From contig NC_080572.1 in the NCBI RefSeq assembly GCF_030247185.1, positions 159,303,580-159,367,579 of the forward strand: a DNA stretch of 64,000 nt, written 5' to 3'. The notes under the pieces are model-generated. The model did no database searches, was not told the DNA's origin, and saw only the letters and a program-made list of their open reading frames with translations. Source of the stretch: Malaya genurostris. Taxonomy: Eukaryota > Arthropoda > Insecta > Diptera > Culicidae. Made by a program: the position numbers and the translations under genes. This document shows positions 1-12,235 of the stretch, piece by piece (positions within the stretch are counted from its first letter, which is position 1; each line of letters opens with the position of its first letter).

Positions 1-540
1 TATATACCATTCAACTCAGTTCGACGAGTTCGGAAAATGTGTATGCGTGTGCCCTTTTCGAAGATATTTTTACCGCTCAATTTTCTACGAGATGGCTGAA
101 CCGATTTTAACAAGCCTAGGCTCGTTTGAAAACTACTGTCGGGCCATTGATCAAGTTCGAAGATCAAATAACTGTGACTTTTGGTTCCGGAGATATGATG
201 GTATAAATGACGTAACCGACAAAACGTGTTGTTTTTTACCGCGCAAGTTTCTCGGAGATGACTGAACCGATTTTAACAAGTCTAGGCCCGTTTGAAAGCT
301 ATTGTTAGGCCATTGATCAAGTTCGAAGATCAAATGGCTGTGACGTTTGGTTCCGGAGATATGATGGTAAAAGTGAGGTAAGTGACAAAACGCGTTGTTT
401 TTTTAACGCGCAAGATTCTCGGAGATGGCTGAACCGATTTTAACAAACTTAGGCTCATTTGAAAACTACTATGGGACCATTGATCAAGTTCGAAGACCAA
501 ATGGCTCTGGTTTTTGGTTCAAAAGTTTAGGAACCTCGAA
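1..540 (+). repeat. HINE-A-related copy with 167-bp tandem repeats
   Basis: The segment begins with the same block that follows the 5' end of HINE-A copies elsewhere (ATACCATTC, then CTCAGTTCGACGAG). It then runs through three tandem units. Each unit starts with GAGATGGCTGAACCGATTTT or a close variant, at about 89, 255 and 422, giving a period of 166-167 bp. Each unit continues with a block ending GTTCGAAGA..AAAT. A related block recurs at 36785-36850. No coding function is seen. The copy is cut by the window start. Confidence 0.75.
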
Positions 541-829
541 AAAAAACCCCATGCAAAATTTCAGCTAAATCGGACATGCGTAAGGGGTGCTGCTATTTAC
601 CTCACAAGCGGATCTATTTGCCAATATCAAACTTTTCACACATGAAAAAGTATACAGAGTTTATTTGAAATACTCTTCAAGATAATTCCACCAGTTTATG
701 AAAAAGCTTCAAAATTCCTCCTATTTTTTTCACTCCCGGTTTATGAAACACAGAGTAACAAGTGAGAACAATTTTTACCGCAATATTAGTGGCGACGCAA
801 AAACCATACAATACAATAGAATAGGCTTC

Positions 830-1792
830 CATTGAAAGATCGTTTTTGGGAGCTTTCATCGCGACTGCTAATAAGATGTGAGGTACTGAATCCCCTGGTT
901 ATTAATAACTTCGAAAGGCTAGTTGAGCTTCAATCTCAAACAAGATTCATGACAGTTTATTTTAACCATATGGACGGAAATCGACCTCGTGACAGCCTCC
1001 TAAATGTCCCTGACTCAACTTTATTTCGACACATCCATGCAGCGCGAAGTGCGTGGAATTCCGGAACATCTACGTTCTATGGAAATCCCAAAAATATTTA
1101 CAAGTAAGTTCAGGCATATTGACTCTGAGAAAATATTTTACACGGGCGGATCACGAATTGAAGAGGCTACTGGGATTGGTATATTCAACAATAATGTTTC
1201 GGCTTCATTTAGGTTTCAAGAGTTAGCAGCAGTTCATTATAGTTTGAGTGCAATCGTCACAGTGCAATTGAAGCCATTCGCTCAAACGCTGCTGGAAAAA
1301 ATGAACCGTTTTTCTTGGGCAAAATAAAACAGTGCCTGAACGTCAAATCGAATAATAATTATCAAATCACAAAAGTTTGGGTCCCGATTCATTGCTCTAT
1401 TTTAGGCAATGAAAGAGCCGATAGTTTAGCCAAACGTAGTGCTATTGAGGGTGAAATTTTTGAGAGACCGATTGCTTTCAACGAATTCTATAGCGCGTCC
1501 CGCCAAAGAACACTTGCCAGCTGGCAAGTTTATTGGGATAAAGATGATCTGGGTCGGTGTATGCACTCAATTATGAAGGTTATCGCGATATTGATCATGT
1601 CGTTTGGACATGCGTGGAGTATCGTGATGTCAGATCTCAACTAATAAATTCCTTGCGTACCCAAAGTAGACTATTCAATGTCCCAGTTCGCGACATTCTT
1701 GCATGTCGTGACCTTCCTTCCATTGGAGTTCCAATTTGAATTTTATTTTATGTTAGACAGTGTTTAGATTGACTAATGAATACCAACATAAA
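830..1792 (+). pseudogene. I-clade LINE, 3' part of ORF2 (RNase H) and 3' UTR, broken
   Basis: This is a remnant of the second ORF of an I-clade non-LTR retrotransposon, which makes a reverse transcriptase with a C-terminal RNase H. Translation is split over several frames (from 832, 1004, 1315 and 1557). RNase H landmarks are visible: YTGGSRIEEATGIG, where the usual catalytic Asp is Gly; ELAAVHYSLSAI; and VWVPIHCSILGNERADSLAK near 1375-1435. The C-terminal stretch GYRDIDHVVWTC follows directly after LGRCMHSI, so the segment between them is deleted. The same C-terminus and 3' UTR (GTGTTTAGATT, TAATGAATACCAACAT) recur at 8985-9425. Frameshifts and the mutated catalytic residue show it is dead. 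Confidence 0.85.
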
Positions 1793-4700
1793 TAACATAT
1801 AGCCGAATGCAAACCGTGAAAAAAATTAACTTTAATGTTTAAAACAAGTGTTTGTTAATATTGTACAACAAACATTTACACCAAATACTAATAAAAAATC
1901 TAAGAACACATTATTCAAATACGATGAGTTCTTCCACGCAAGAAGTTATTCGATATGGAGTTTTAGCATTTCTTTAAGTCACCAAAATCAATGTCGAGCA
2001 CGTGGTGTCGAATTTTCTGAATTATTTTACAAGATCCACCTAAAAATTTTCATCTTTCGAATTTTATTTAATATGAGAGAACTAAAAAGTATTATTAGGC
2101 ACACTAGCACACCTGTTTTGGATTTTTTTTTGGTGTGAATGTAAAGTATCTCAAGCCATTACAAAAATTCAAATCGGATCTAATTTTAAATTCACTGGTT
2201 TCTATCTATTCTATATTTGATCACTCAATAACTACCAAAGTGTACATCTGCCAATCTGAAATGTGAAATAAAATGGAAAATCTCAATTAAAGCCTAAAGC
2301 TAAACGGAATTACCACATCAGAGAAATACAAAGTTGAAATGAATCATCGTTAACCCCGAAAGGGAAACGATGAAAAATTTACCTATTCCTTGTAGAAAAA
2401 CACCTAGAAATAAACAGAAAAAGTATGTGTGAGAATTACGTCATAATATTATACATATTATGACCGTATTATCGGATGATATGTTTTCTGCTACCCATCC
2501 GTAAGCACTCTTTCCATCGCTGCCTTGTGCTTACATTTATTGTTATTATTATGATTACACACTTCGATAAATTATTCTTCGTTATATTTTTTCTTCCCAT
2601 TCTTTAAATCAACTGATTTTTTAGTTTGTTTACATCGTTATTTACTCCGCACAAGTCCCTCATTATGACTAGTATGCACATTTGGTTTCTTCGATTGTAC
2701 AAAATATTATCTATCATAGGTAGAAACGAATGATGTTTTGCTGCATGTTCGAACGGTGTGATTTTGGTGATGCATTAGATTTTTGAAACAAGTCGGAGTT
2801 CAGTGTGAGTAACAGAAGAAAAGATAAACTTCCGAATATTACATATTGGGGCCTGAAATATCAATGACAAAAAATTGTTCCCTCTTTCAGTTTATATTTT
2901 TAATACTTTGGAACACATCTCAATACATTTCCAACAGTCAAAAATTATCAACCTAAACTTGCTGGTGACAATCGAAAATTCAAATAAGAACCACCACCCC
3001 AAGGGGAGGTCGCTTAGAATAATGTGCCAATCACACATTAACAAAACGCGTTGGTGCATTTATCAATATTGGCACTTTCGTTTTCACACAGTTGCACAGT
3101 TGCGGCACATAAAGGGCTCAGTTTTGACAAGTAGCTGTTTCATGAAGCACAGCGTAGCACACTTAGATTCGCAGTATATCACGTGTTTTTTTTAGAGGCA
3201 CAATATAGTTTGTGTTAAGCGACTCTCCTCTTGCACCACCCTCTATTTTAAATCTTGGTCGAAGAGAATTTTGGTTATCGAGGTTTAACTTATTCATTCG
3301 AACCTGCTCACTACCAACTGTGAAGACAATGAAGTAGGTAGACTACCTGGCACTTGGAATTGAGCAAACAAAACTTCAAGTGACTGGGTACGGTTATTCA
3401 ATTGATGATGAATTTTGGGAGCTTCATTTGAGTATGACAACAAAAATCAAATGAATGAAAAGGGATATGCTGACAGTCAATATAAATTTCATTTTCATCT
3501 TATAATATTCGATTGAAATAAAGCTTCACCTCACAGATCTCGACAAACTGATTTAAGCTTACTGGGTAAAATTACGTATTACGGGTAGGAACATGGGAAG
3601 ATTTTAAAAATAATATTTTATTGTCAACCATCACAGAGAATGCTACCTGAATCAGATCAATCAAGATAAAGCAATTACAATACCGTGGTGGAGCTTGGTC
3701 GACTTTCATTGACGCAAAATTTTAAAATTGAAAATTGCTTCAAAACTCTGAAGGTTAATATAGTTAATAAAGGTGAATTTTGCTTGTCCCTTCAATCTGC
3801 AGTCGTTAAAGCATTACAAACAATAAACGTTAAACTAGTAAATCTGGTTGCGTCTGGTTTGACTGAGTTCTATACATTAGATACTTTTTCTAATTATTTT
3901 TCACGCAATAAGAATACTTATCATTTGGTATTTGTAGAAGTACTGGTGGAGTAGATTTTACTACCGCACTAGAATGTCTCAATGTTTTAAAATAGTACTC
4001 TAAATAAAAAAATCCGAAACATGTATATATAGCTTTAAAGGGATGCTTCTTCTACTTTTTTATTCGTTGAACTAAAGCGTATTTTCAAATTTAAAATATA
4101 AAATAACGGCTATGCGTTTTTGCAGATTATTTCAAAAACTTTTAATCGAAACCACTCAATTTTTTTCTTGAGAAATAATCAATACAATAGACGCCCTTCT
4201 CAGTCATATCTAGAAAGAAACGGGCAAGTTGTGCAATGGGAAATACATAAACACACCTTTTATTAGTGGGCAGCAGAACGGCAGATCTATCCCGAGTCCG
4301 AGACGAGTAAGAGGAAAAAATATAAGAATGTTTATGTGCTTTTCAGAGCGCATTTTTTCTTCTGACCACGCACTCTATATCTTTGGCTCCGGCTACCACG
4401 ATAGGCTATGGCAACCAATAAGCGAGAAAGAAAGAGCTAGCGGTAGGACATTCCATGTTCGTTTCGGAATTTTTTTCGCAGCCTTCTCGGACCATCTGCC
4501 ACTACTTTGTGTATGGGTATCTCATTTCTCGGAACACAGTCGGTTGCCTGGTTTCTTCGTCGCCAACTGTGATAACCCACCCCATTTGCCATGCTTACAG
4601 TGCATCTGACCAGCATAGTACCTTCCTACCAGCCGATGATCCTCGACCTCTCACGATTTGGTGACTGATAAAAAAAACGTCTTCCCTTTTCTCCGACCGT

Positions 4701-7214
4701 AATTATACTTCGTCGTGAGAGCTTTGGATTTTTTCTCCTTACGCTGATGATTCTAATCGGGTGGACACACGAGGACATAACCTCCTCCCAGTTGGCCCGA
4801 TTTTTTTACTTCCATTGTATGCGTGTCAATAGCAAGTGGAATGATTGCTTGAACGAATTTGTATGAGTGGTTTATGTGCTCAAAGTATTGCCAAGAATAT
4901 ACAAAACATCGTACATAAATAGGAAATATTTCTCTCTTACTAAAAGACACAAAAAAACAGAAGCAGCAACCAGCCAGCAAAACACACGACAAACAAAAAA
5001 ATCTATTTTATAATCATATCTGGTTACACCGATGCACGCCTGCGCGGATTCACTCGCAAGCACTTCTTCGTATGTAGCCGAATCCTGCACGATTCAACCA
5101 AATTCGCTCCAGGTTTCCTAGCCCTTTCGAATCGCTTATGCATTCACATAACAAAAAAAAACTTGTTTGCATCCAGAAAAAAATACAGCGATATGAATAT
5201 TACTGGCCCTTACTTTGATAGCAATAATATTACATTGAAAATCGCACTCCACCAGCTTATGTTATGTACTGATTTTCCGTTTTATTTTTTTCTGAATATA
5301 TTCAACTCAGTAATTATAGAGTATTGATTTTGGAATGAAAAAATGTCTCACTCTTTTTCTATGTGGCACACCAACCATACCACCAATAAGAATCCAAGTG
5401 CACATGCCATTTGCCAAAAGACCAATGCAAGAACGAATGCGAGCTCAGCTGCAAAAAAATATGGGAAAGTTGGATAACTGTTTTTTTTTTGTAATTTCAA
5501 CTCGAACCTATACAGATTCAAAGAGAAAGAGCGAAAGTAGGAAAAATCCTCTGGCGGTTAAGTTTGTTTCAGCCATTTTCGTTGTGCAATCATGCTCTAA
5601 GAAGGGATTCTTTTCTATCGATTGCGCAATAAAATGTTATAAAATGAAATAAATCCTTTTTATAGACTAAAATCATTTGACTATGTTTAGCAAACTACCA
5701 CAGTGTCTATTTATAAACAAAAAACATATGTTTGGGTTTACCAAATGCGTAAAACACATACACATTATGGAAAGCGACGGAAAACGTACGAAAATAATAA
5801 CAAAATAATAAATACGAGGATCTACGTCCTTCCCGTCTCCTTCTTCTAACAGAATTCTCGTTGTACTCACTCTATTCGAATGAGGCACATTGCACGCTAA
5901 CCACGTGTGTATAAGTGAAATTTTCATTGCCGAGTTCTGATGCCTTCTCTCGGTTCCACATCTATGCACCGTTTTTCACTTTTCCTCTCATGAGGCGCGT
6001 TGTACATATTTTATAGCGGGTAGAAGAACCTAGATTTGCTACTCTTAGGAATACTTATTCTAGACACTTTCTAGTGATTTTCTACTTCCACTTTATCACA
6101 CATTCTCTGTATATTCATTCACAAGAGTGAACGTTCATTTCCTCTTGCCGATTCGTCAGTTCCAACTTTTTAATGTTTTGGTTGTTTTTACACTTTTGCT
6201 TTTCTCCAAACAAAATTGAGAGTTTCGTTTTATCTTTTTGTACAGTTTATCTACCATTCTACTTATCGTATCTTGCATTCACAAAATTGACAGTGATTGT
6301 TTACAATGCATTGAAAGAACGTTTGTCTCGCTCATATCACAGAGCTATGCAATTACATCTGAGATCGACAACTTTTCAACTTTATAATTGAGTTCCATAT
6401 AACATTTTAATTAGTTTATCATAATATATTGTTGTGTATGGCGGCTGTTCAAAAATAGGTCAATAATTGAATTCGCATATGATCCAGTAGCATCATTACA
6501 ACTAAATAACCACAAATATCTGATTATATTTCCCATGTTTGATAGAAAAGTTTCATAGCCAAGGATTGCAACACATTAACGATGCATAAGACGACCATCG
6601 TCCATGCAACCTCCTGGGTTTGATTCCCAACAAGGTAAAGCACAGAACAGTCACTATTAGTATATTACCTTTTTCACGTGACATACAAAAAGTATAGAAT
6701 TCGCTCAAGGGAAAACAAATTTTTGGAATTTTTTTGGCACGTTTCGTTTTAGCTCGGATCGTTTTTGATGTGGTATGTTTCAAGTATACATATTATCAAG
6801 ACAGTATCAGATTCAAGTCACCGACCACTGCCGATCGCCCCGATACGACATTACCTAATGATACTATTCTAGTTTTAAGGTAGTCGTTAATTATGATTAG
6901 CAAATATCCTTGGCATCTTAGAGTTTAAGCAGTTTGCCGTAAAATTGTATTATATTATTGAATAAAAAAAAGATGATAGTATCCTTAAATTCAAACTGAT
7001 AAGCTATTTTAAAACACAATCGATATCAACTGTATACTTTTATATACAACTACACTTTGGAGGAACAAACTTCATTCTACTCAAAATGTTCAGAAATTTA
7101 TTTAAATTTCGAACCCAATTAGTGGGATGATTCTTTATTCAATCAAATAACATTTTCTGCATTGAGTTAGTTTTTAAAACAATTTTAGATAGGGCTATTG
7201 AATCAATAGTCATC
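1793..7214. other. AT-rich intergenic or intronic stretch, no gene seen
   Basis: I see no recognisable protein or RNA gene here. ORFs are short and unconserved in appearance. The part around 4230-4740 is less AT-rich and carries GAGA-like runs (GAGAAAGAAAGAG near 4423). It could be regulatory DNA or an untranslated exon, but nothing in the sequence proves that. Confidence 0.5.
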
Positions 7215-7987
7215 TCATTAGTAGTGTTGTTTGCGGATAACTCGACTTTCAATCAACGAATTGTGATGAAATCGTTTACAATGTCTTCGCTTCGGTTCTA
7301 AGAAACAATAGCGCAGAAAAAATTGTTCGACAATTGTGCGATACTGCTGTTATAGCCACACGAAAACTCGAAGTGAATGCACTTGTTTTCATTTTACTCA
7401 CAGATGTAGATCGAGCAGAGATAGCAGCTGGAACGAATCACTCTAACTTGTAGTTTGGGTATATGAGATACTACTACTAGTACTCCAGTAGTATGGAGCT
7501 GAGATGACTGGGTGTACCGTCACCCTAGATCCAATAATTCCTTGTCGTTCTGTGTCAATAGATGGCACTGTTTGCTTCAATAAACGAAGAACACGAAAAT
7601 CGACAGAACAAGTTTAAAGTTGAATGTTACTCGATACGCCATTTTCGATTATCTGAGAGCTATTGGGAAAAATTCAAAAGGTTGGTAAATGGGTTCCACA
7701 CAAACTGAACGACCGACAGCAAAAACACAATTTATTATCTTTCCTGATAAGCAAAGCGCTTCTTTTCTTAAACCAAACAATAATCACACTATCAAATTGA
7801 ATGGCTTAGAATTGACATTGTCTGATCAAGCAAAATACTTAGGTTTAACTTATGACAAAAAACTATTTTTTAAGGATCACATTAAAGGAATCCAGTGTGT
7901 AATAAATATATAAAATGTTTATATGAGAGGATATCTCTTGTGAACAGAAATTCTAAGCTCTGGCAACTGCGCGGTCGAGAATAAATG
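7215..7987 (+). pseudogene. Jockey-like LINE reverse transcriptase fragment, interrupted
   Basis: The open frame at about 7714-7910 reads AKTQFIIFPDKQ, then KLNGLELTLSDQAKYLGLTY, then DKKLFFKDHI. This is typical of the segment after the reverse transcriptase active site in Jockey-clade retrotransposons. A further piece (RNSKLWQL) follows to about 7985 in another frame. Upstream, VVLFADNSTF at about 7219 resembles the FADD catalytic box with the second Asp changed to Asn. RKLEVNA ends near 7376. In relatives that piece would run directly into the KTQ segment, so about 340 bp between them looks inserted. The joining of the two pieces is inference. Confidence 0.55.
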
Positions 7988-8984
7988 AAACGTGTCAATT
8001 TTTACATTTTATACCGACTCAGTTTGTAACTTGAAAATTCAATGTAGCTCACTGCATCAAAATCGTCGCTCGGATGACGAGAAAAAAAACAAGCGTCATG
8101 AGTATTTCTCTTTAATACTCGTTGAATCCAAATATTTTAAAAAATTATAATTTTAAGTTTTTAATGATTATTAACGGGTTTCTCAGTCATTTTTTAATTG
8201 GCAAACGATTTATTTCTAAAATTGCCCGACGTATCAGCCGTTTTGTCAAACAAAACTAGATCAAAAAACGCGTCAAATCCGCGAAAACTGCGAAATCTGC
8301 GCGACCGTAACAAGCTTCTATATTGAGTATTCTATGAATCGTAGTTCAGTACTGAGCGTGATGAAGTTAGAGTAAGAAACAAATAAATGTCTGTAACAAG
8401 AATTACATGTATGTATAATGTATAAATTACATGTAGAAATACCAGGTGTTATTGTATGAAATAGTCCACGTGAACCGTACTATTCCAGAAAAACACATCT
8501 CACACTATCAGTTAGAAGGTAACATCTGTGTCAAAGTTGGAAAAATTCGAGCCTTCCTCACTCTGAAAGTGTAATTACACCTGTCAGATTCGTAGTCATT
8601 GCAATGTGTCATAGCATCAGTACCGGCACCGAACCGGATCGCAAAGGTATGAAAGTTCCTTCATGGTTCATAAGATGTCAATTTTCTCTTATTCACCAGC
8701 TCAGGACTATTATGATATATTAATATTCACCTATATAATAATTCTTGAAAACACCTAAAGACCTATTGTCTATTTCAAGCACTTTAAGTCATATCTATTC
8801 CGTGATCAATTCAGAAAACATAGAATTTTTTACAATTAAACGCGAACAATGGATCTCAGTATTGTCTGACTGAGTCCAACTTCTTTACCTTGTAAAAAGT
8901 GTAAATTCACTCCCACACCCATCCGCCACTATGGATTGTTCAGTAATCCACATACTATTTACCGAAATTCGTTAAAGTAATATT
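7988..8984. other. AT-rich stretch, no gene seen
   Basis: I see no conserved ORF, RNA gene or repeat end here. Confidence 0.4.
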
Positions 8985-9425
8985 CTGATCGTTAGATGCA
9001 CATCTCACTCGAATTGGACTTTCTGAGACTAATCATTGTGCTTGTGGCGAAGGCTATCGCGATATTGATCATGTCGTTTGGACATGCGTGGAGTATCGTG
9101 ATGTCAGGTCTCAACTAATAAATTCCTTGCGTACTCAAGGTAGACTATCCGATGTCCCAGTTCGCGACATTCTTGCTTGTCGTGACCTCATGAAACTTCT
9201 TTATCATTTCATTAAGTCCATTGTAGTTCCAATTTAAATTTTATTTTATGTTATACCCCTTTCTCTTCCATAAGTTCAACCAATATCCAGCTATATTATA
9301 TGAATAAAAGTGATGAACTGATACAAACAAACCTAAATAGTTTTCGGATCATGTACAAAATAAATGTATTTTATTTAATATAATTGACAATAAAAACAGT
9401 GTTTAGATTAACTAATGAATACCAA
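8985..9425 (+). pseudogene. I-clade LINE, ORF2 C-terminus and 3' UTR
   Basis: The reading frame carries GLSETNHCACGEGYRDID, then HVVWTCVEYRDVRSQLI, then DVPVRDILACRDL, ending in a stop near 9236. It is the C-terminal, cysteine/histidine-containing end of an I-clade ORF2 and is nearly identical to the end of the copy at 830-1792. The CACGE part is retained here, whereas the first copy has lost it. The following 3' UTR ends with the shared block TAATGAATACCAACAT near 9425. The copy is 5'-truncated, as is usual for reverse-transcribed LINE inserts. Confidence 0.8.
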
Positions 9426-9489
9426 CATATTAATATGATATTCGAAATATATTAGGTTTAAAGTACACTGAAGTCTTTTTTAATGCGAA

Positions 9490-9792
9490 TTTACGTACCG
9501 CATAAAAAAACCGCATAAAAAAACCGCATAAAAAAACCGCATAACTCTGAAAATTCGCATAAAAAAAACCGCATAACTCTGAAACTTCGCATAAAAAAAA
9601 CCGTATAACTCTGAAAATTCGCATAAAAAAAGACCGCAGAAGGGTAAACCGCTTAACTCTGAAAATTCGCATAAAAAAACCGCATAACTCTAAAACTTCG
9701 CATAAAAAAAACCGCATAACTCTTAAAATTTGCATAAAAAAGTCGCGTAAAAAAAACGCATAAAAAAAGACCGCATAAAAAAAGACCTCAGT
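9490..9792 (+). repeat. AT-rich minisatellite, about 32-34 bp unit
   Basis: About nine imperfect units alternate CGCATAAAAAAACCGCATAA with CTCTGAAAATT or CTCTGAAACTT. Spacing varies because the A-runs vary. At both edges the array shrinks to short CGCATAAAAAA units. An ORF of 101 codons on the minus strand here is only the repeat read through. Confidence 0.85.
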
Positions 9793-10879
9793 GTACTATG
9801 TATTGTGGATGCCACAGCGAAGAAAAACTTATGTATATTACCGACTTATTAATTTTTAGTTGTTTGACGTAAAGCCGCCATAACTAAGTTCAGTTTTTGC
9901 AATGACTGAGCGGAAACATATATTGGAGAAGCCAAATGAATTAAAAACTAACAGAAAAGATGAATTTTTGGAAAAAGATACGCTCAGAGACAGAACTCAA
10001 ACCTGCGTTCTTATGCATTCCGTGCATACGCGCTACCATTTCGCCACTCTGAATCTTGTTTTAGTCACTCTGAAACGCCAGACAGACATAGTAGAACGTA
10101 CATCGAACATGGTCTACATCCTGTATAATGCCTATGAAATAAACGTATTTATGGAAAAACATTCTGATATCTCGGTTGAGCGCGTTTTTTGTCGTTTTAT
10201 GCTGAACTTGTCAGTAAATTACAAATACACCGAAATCAGTAAATCCGTTTGCAGAGATGGCTGAACCGATTTTAATCAAACTAGTCGCAAATGAAAGGTC
10301 TCCCCGTCACTCTGAACGCTATTGAATGGTTTTTCGATCGGATGTTTACTTTTAGAGTTATACGAACTGTTATGTAAAAATTGTCAGTTTTTTGACAATA
10401 TCTGTCACAATTGACCTTGAAAACAGAATATGTTTTCGTACTTAGATTCCGCACGGTAACAGCTGTCCAACAAGCCGTAGATTGTCAAAATCCGTCAATT
10501 TTTAACGGAGATATCGATATTTTTGTGTAAGCGACATTTCGCCTTATTCCAGAAGTAGGAGTTTTACGCGCTTGATGACAAAGCGATGCTTCGGAGCAAA
10601 GTGAAACACGATTTTCAATACTGTTTTATGCAATTGTTTATTGGTACCTAAAAGACAATACACAGCACCCTTTTTCATGACGTTTCGATTTTAGCACGGT
10701 TCGTTTTTGGCAACATAATCGTTCGAATATGACATATGTATTAGAAAGATGGTAGTATTTTCAAGCTCAAAACAATATTCAATATTGGTATTGATTTATA
10801 CTGCTTGCAACAATTATTGCTGGTAGAACACAACTTCTCACAACCTTATATCATTCGAAGTTCGTCGAGAGAAGCAAAT
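9793..10879. other. AT-rich stretch with one short HINE-A-like block
   Basis: GCAGAGATGGCTGAACCGAT at about 10253 and the following AAATGAAAGGTCT match the internal unit of HINE-A. Otherwise no gene is seen. The 120-codon ORF at 9902-10264 resembles nothing I recognise and runs into the repeat. Confidence 0.4.
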
Positions 10880-12235
10880 TTGCGTGTGAAAAATAATTTC
10901 AAAAATTAGACTTAGACTCATGTGACCAGTCCTATGCTCCCATATAAGGTTTCTGAATTTCATTTGGATCCAACTTCTGGTTTCGGAACTACAGGATGAT
11001 ATTCGAAACCAGATTAAAATAGTGTAACTAATTGATTTCGTAGAAGGCTGAACCAATCTAAGATTCAAATAAAATCTAAGAATTATTTAAAATTCAAATG
11101 AAAGGTCTTAAGATCCTATAAAACGTCTTGCTTTTTAGTCAAATCCAATTTCCAGTTTAGGGGATACATAGTGATTAGTATAAGAGTGTTCATTTCACAT
11201 AAATAATCAGGTTAATCGGGTTTGCAGATCTATATAGTCAATAATAAAATATACAGCTCATCAGGTGAATTTAACTGAATTCGGCTACACCGATTTTCGA
11301 ATTCCGGTTCCAGTATCGAATCGTTTCTCAAAGCACAATCGTTTTCTCAAAAAAGGCCAAACCTAATTTCAAAAACATAAATTCAAATTAAAGAATTTAT
11401 GGTTCCATACAGAATTAATGGATTCGGGAATTACAAGGTGATGAGTTTTTAATATTCAAAACGATATAGAAGATGACAATTCCAAAAAACTTCAAAGTTG
11501 GACTCGACACTATTGCAGTTTATTCGCGCCATATTTATTTTTTGGCCTTACGAATCGTTTTGGGTTATGCTGCTTCCTGAATACCTCTAAAGTTAAACTT
11601 ACTTTGACATCTCATGAAATGTTCAATCGATTGTCACACGTTTAGATTCAAATTCGATCCGATTTGCAGCTTCGACATTACAGGGTAATGAGTGATTGAA
11701 ATCTCAAATTGCTTCGTAAAACAACGGGCATTAAAATAATGTCATGAGAACTAAAACACCGAAGAATATTCATGCAAAAAACACATGCTGATGGATAAAA
11801 AAATGTATCATCTCACTGTTAAGTGGATTAAGCACGCTTTTTCATTTAGTAATGAGGAAAATCCTTTTTATATTTGATTACTGATGACTCTATCATTCAT
11901 GATTCAATCCGAATTGCTTCTGCAGAGCTAACATCAAAATTTCTGCTGATAAGAACGGCAATAATTGACAGCTATTCAATTTAAGATTACCGAGATTTTC
12001 AATAATTCAGTATTTCAGCCATCTACGAGAAAATCGAGTGCACTTTTTTGTTACATACGCACATACATACATTTATCCACACACATAAAGGCACATAAAG
12101 ACATTTGCTCAGTTCATCGAGCTGACTCTAATGGTATATGACATTCAGTTCTCCGGTCATCGGTTGAAAAGTCAGTTTTCACAGTCATTGCATAGCCTTT
12201 CTATATGAGGAAGGTAAAAAAGGCAAAAACAATTG
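10880..12235 (-). repeat. HINE-A copy, diverged, minus orientation
   Basis: The right edge is a 5' HINE-A end in reverse: GCCTTTCTATATGAGGAAGG at 12196-12215, with the usual block about a CGA dinucleotide and a TATGACATTCAG variant just inside (12118-12165). Blocks resembling CAAATGAAAGGTCT and CATTTGGATCCAACTTCTGG occur at intervals inward. The lower-coordinate end fades without a recognisable 3' hairpin. Confidence 0.65.

Noticed and set aside
6548..6650. tRNA-like sequence (GGTTTGATTCCC near 6616)
   Set aside because: A weak B-box-like word without a convincing A box or cloverleaf, and no match to the SINE tails seen elsewhere.
9430..9735. 101-codon minus-strand ORF with FFLCEV/FYANF-type repeats
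   Set aside because: It is the minisatellite read through; unit length and A-run variation show no coding constraint.
9490..9792. Possible CRISPR array
   Set aside because: Units are contiguous and low-complexity with no unique spacers, and the genome is eukaryotic.
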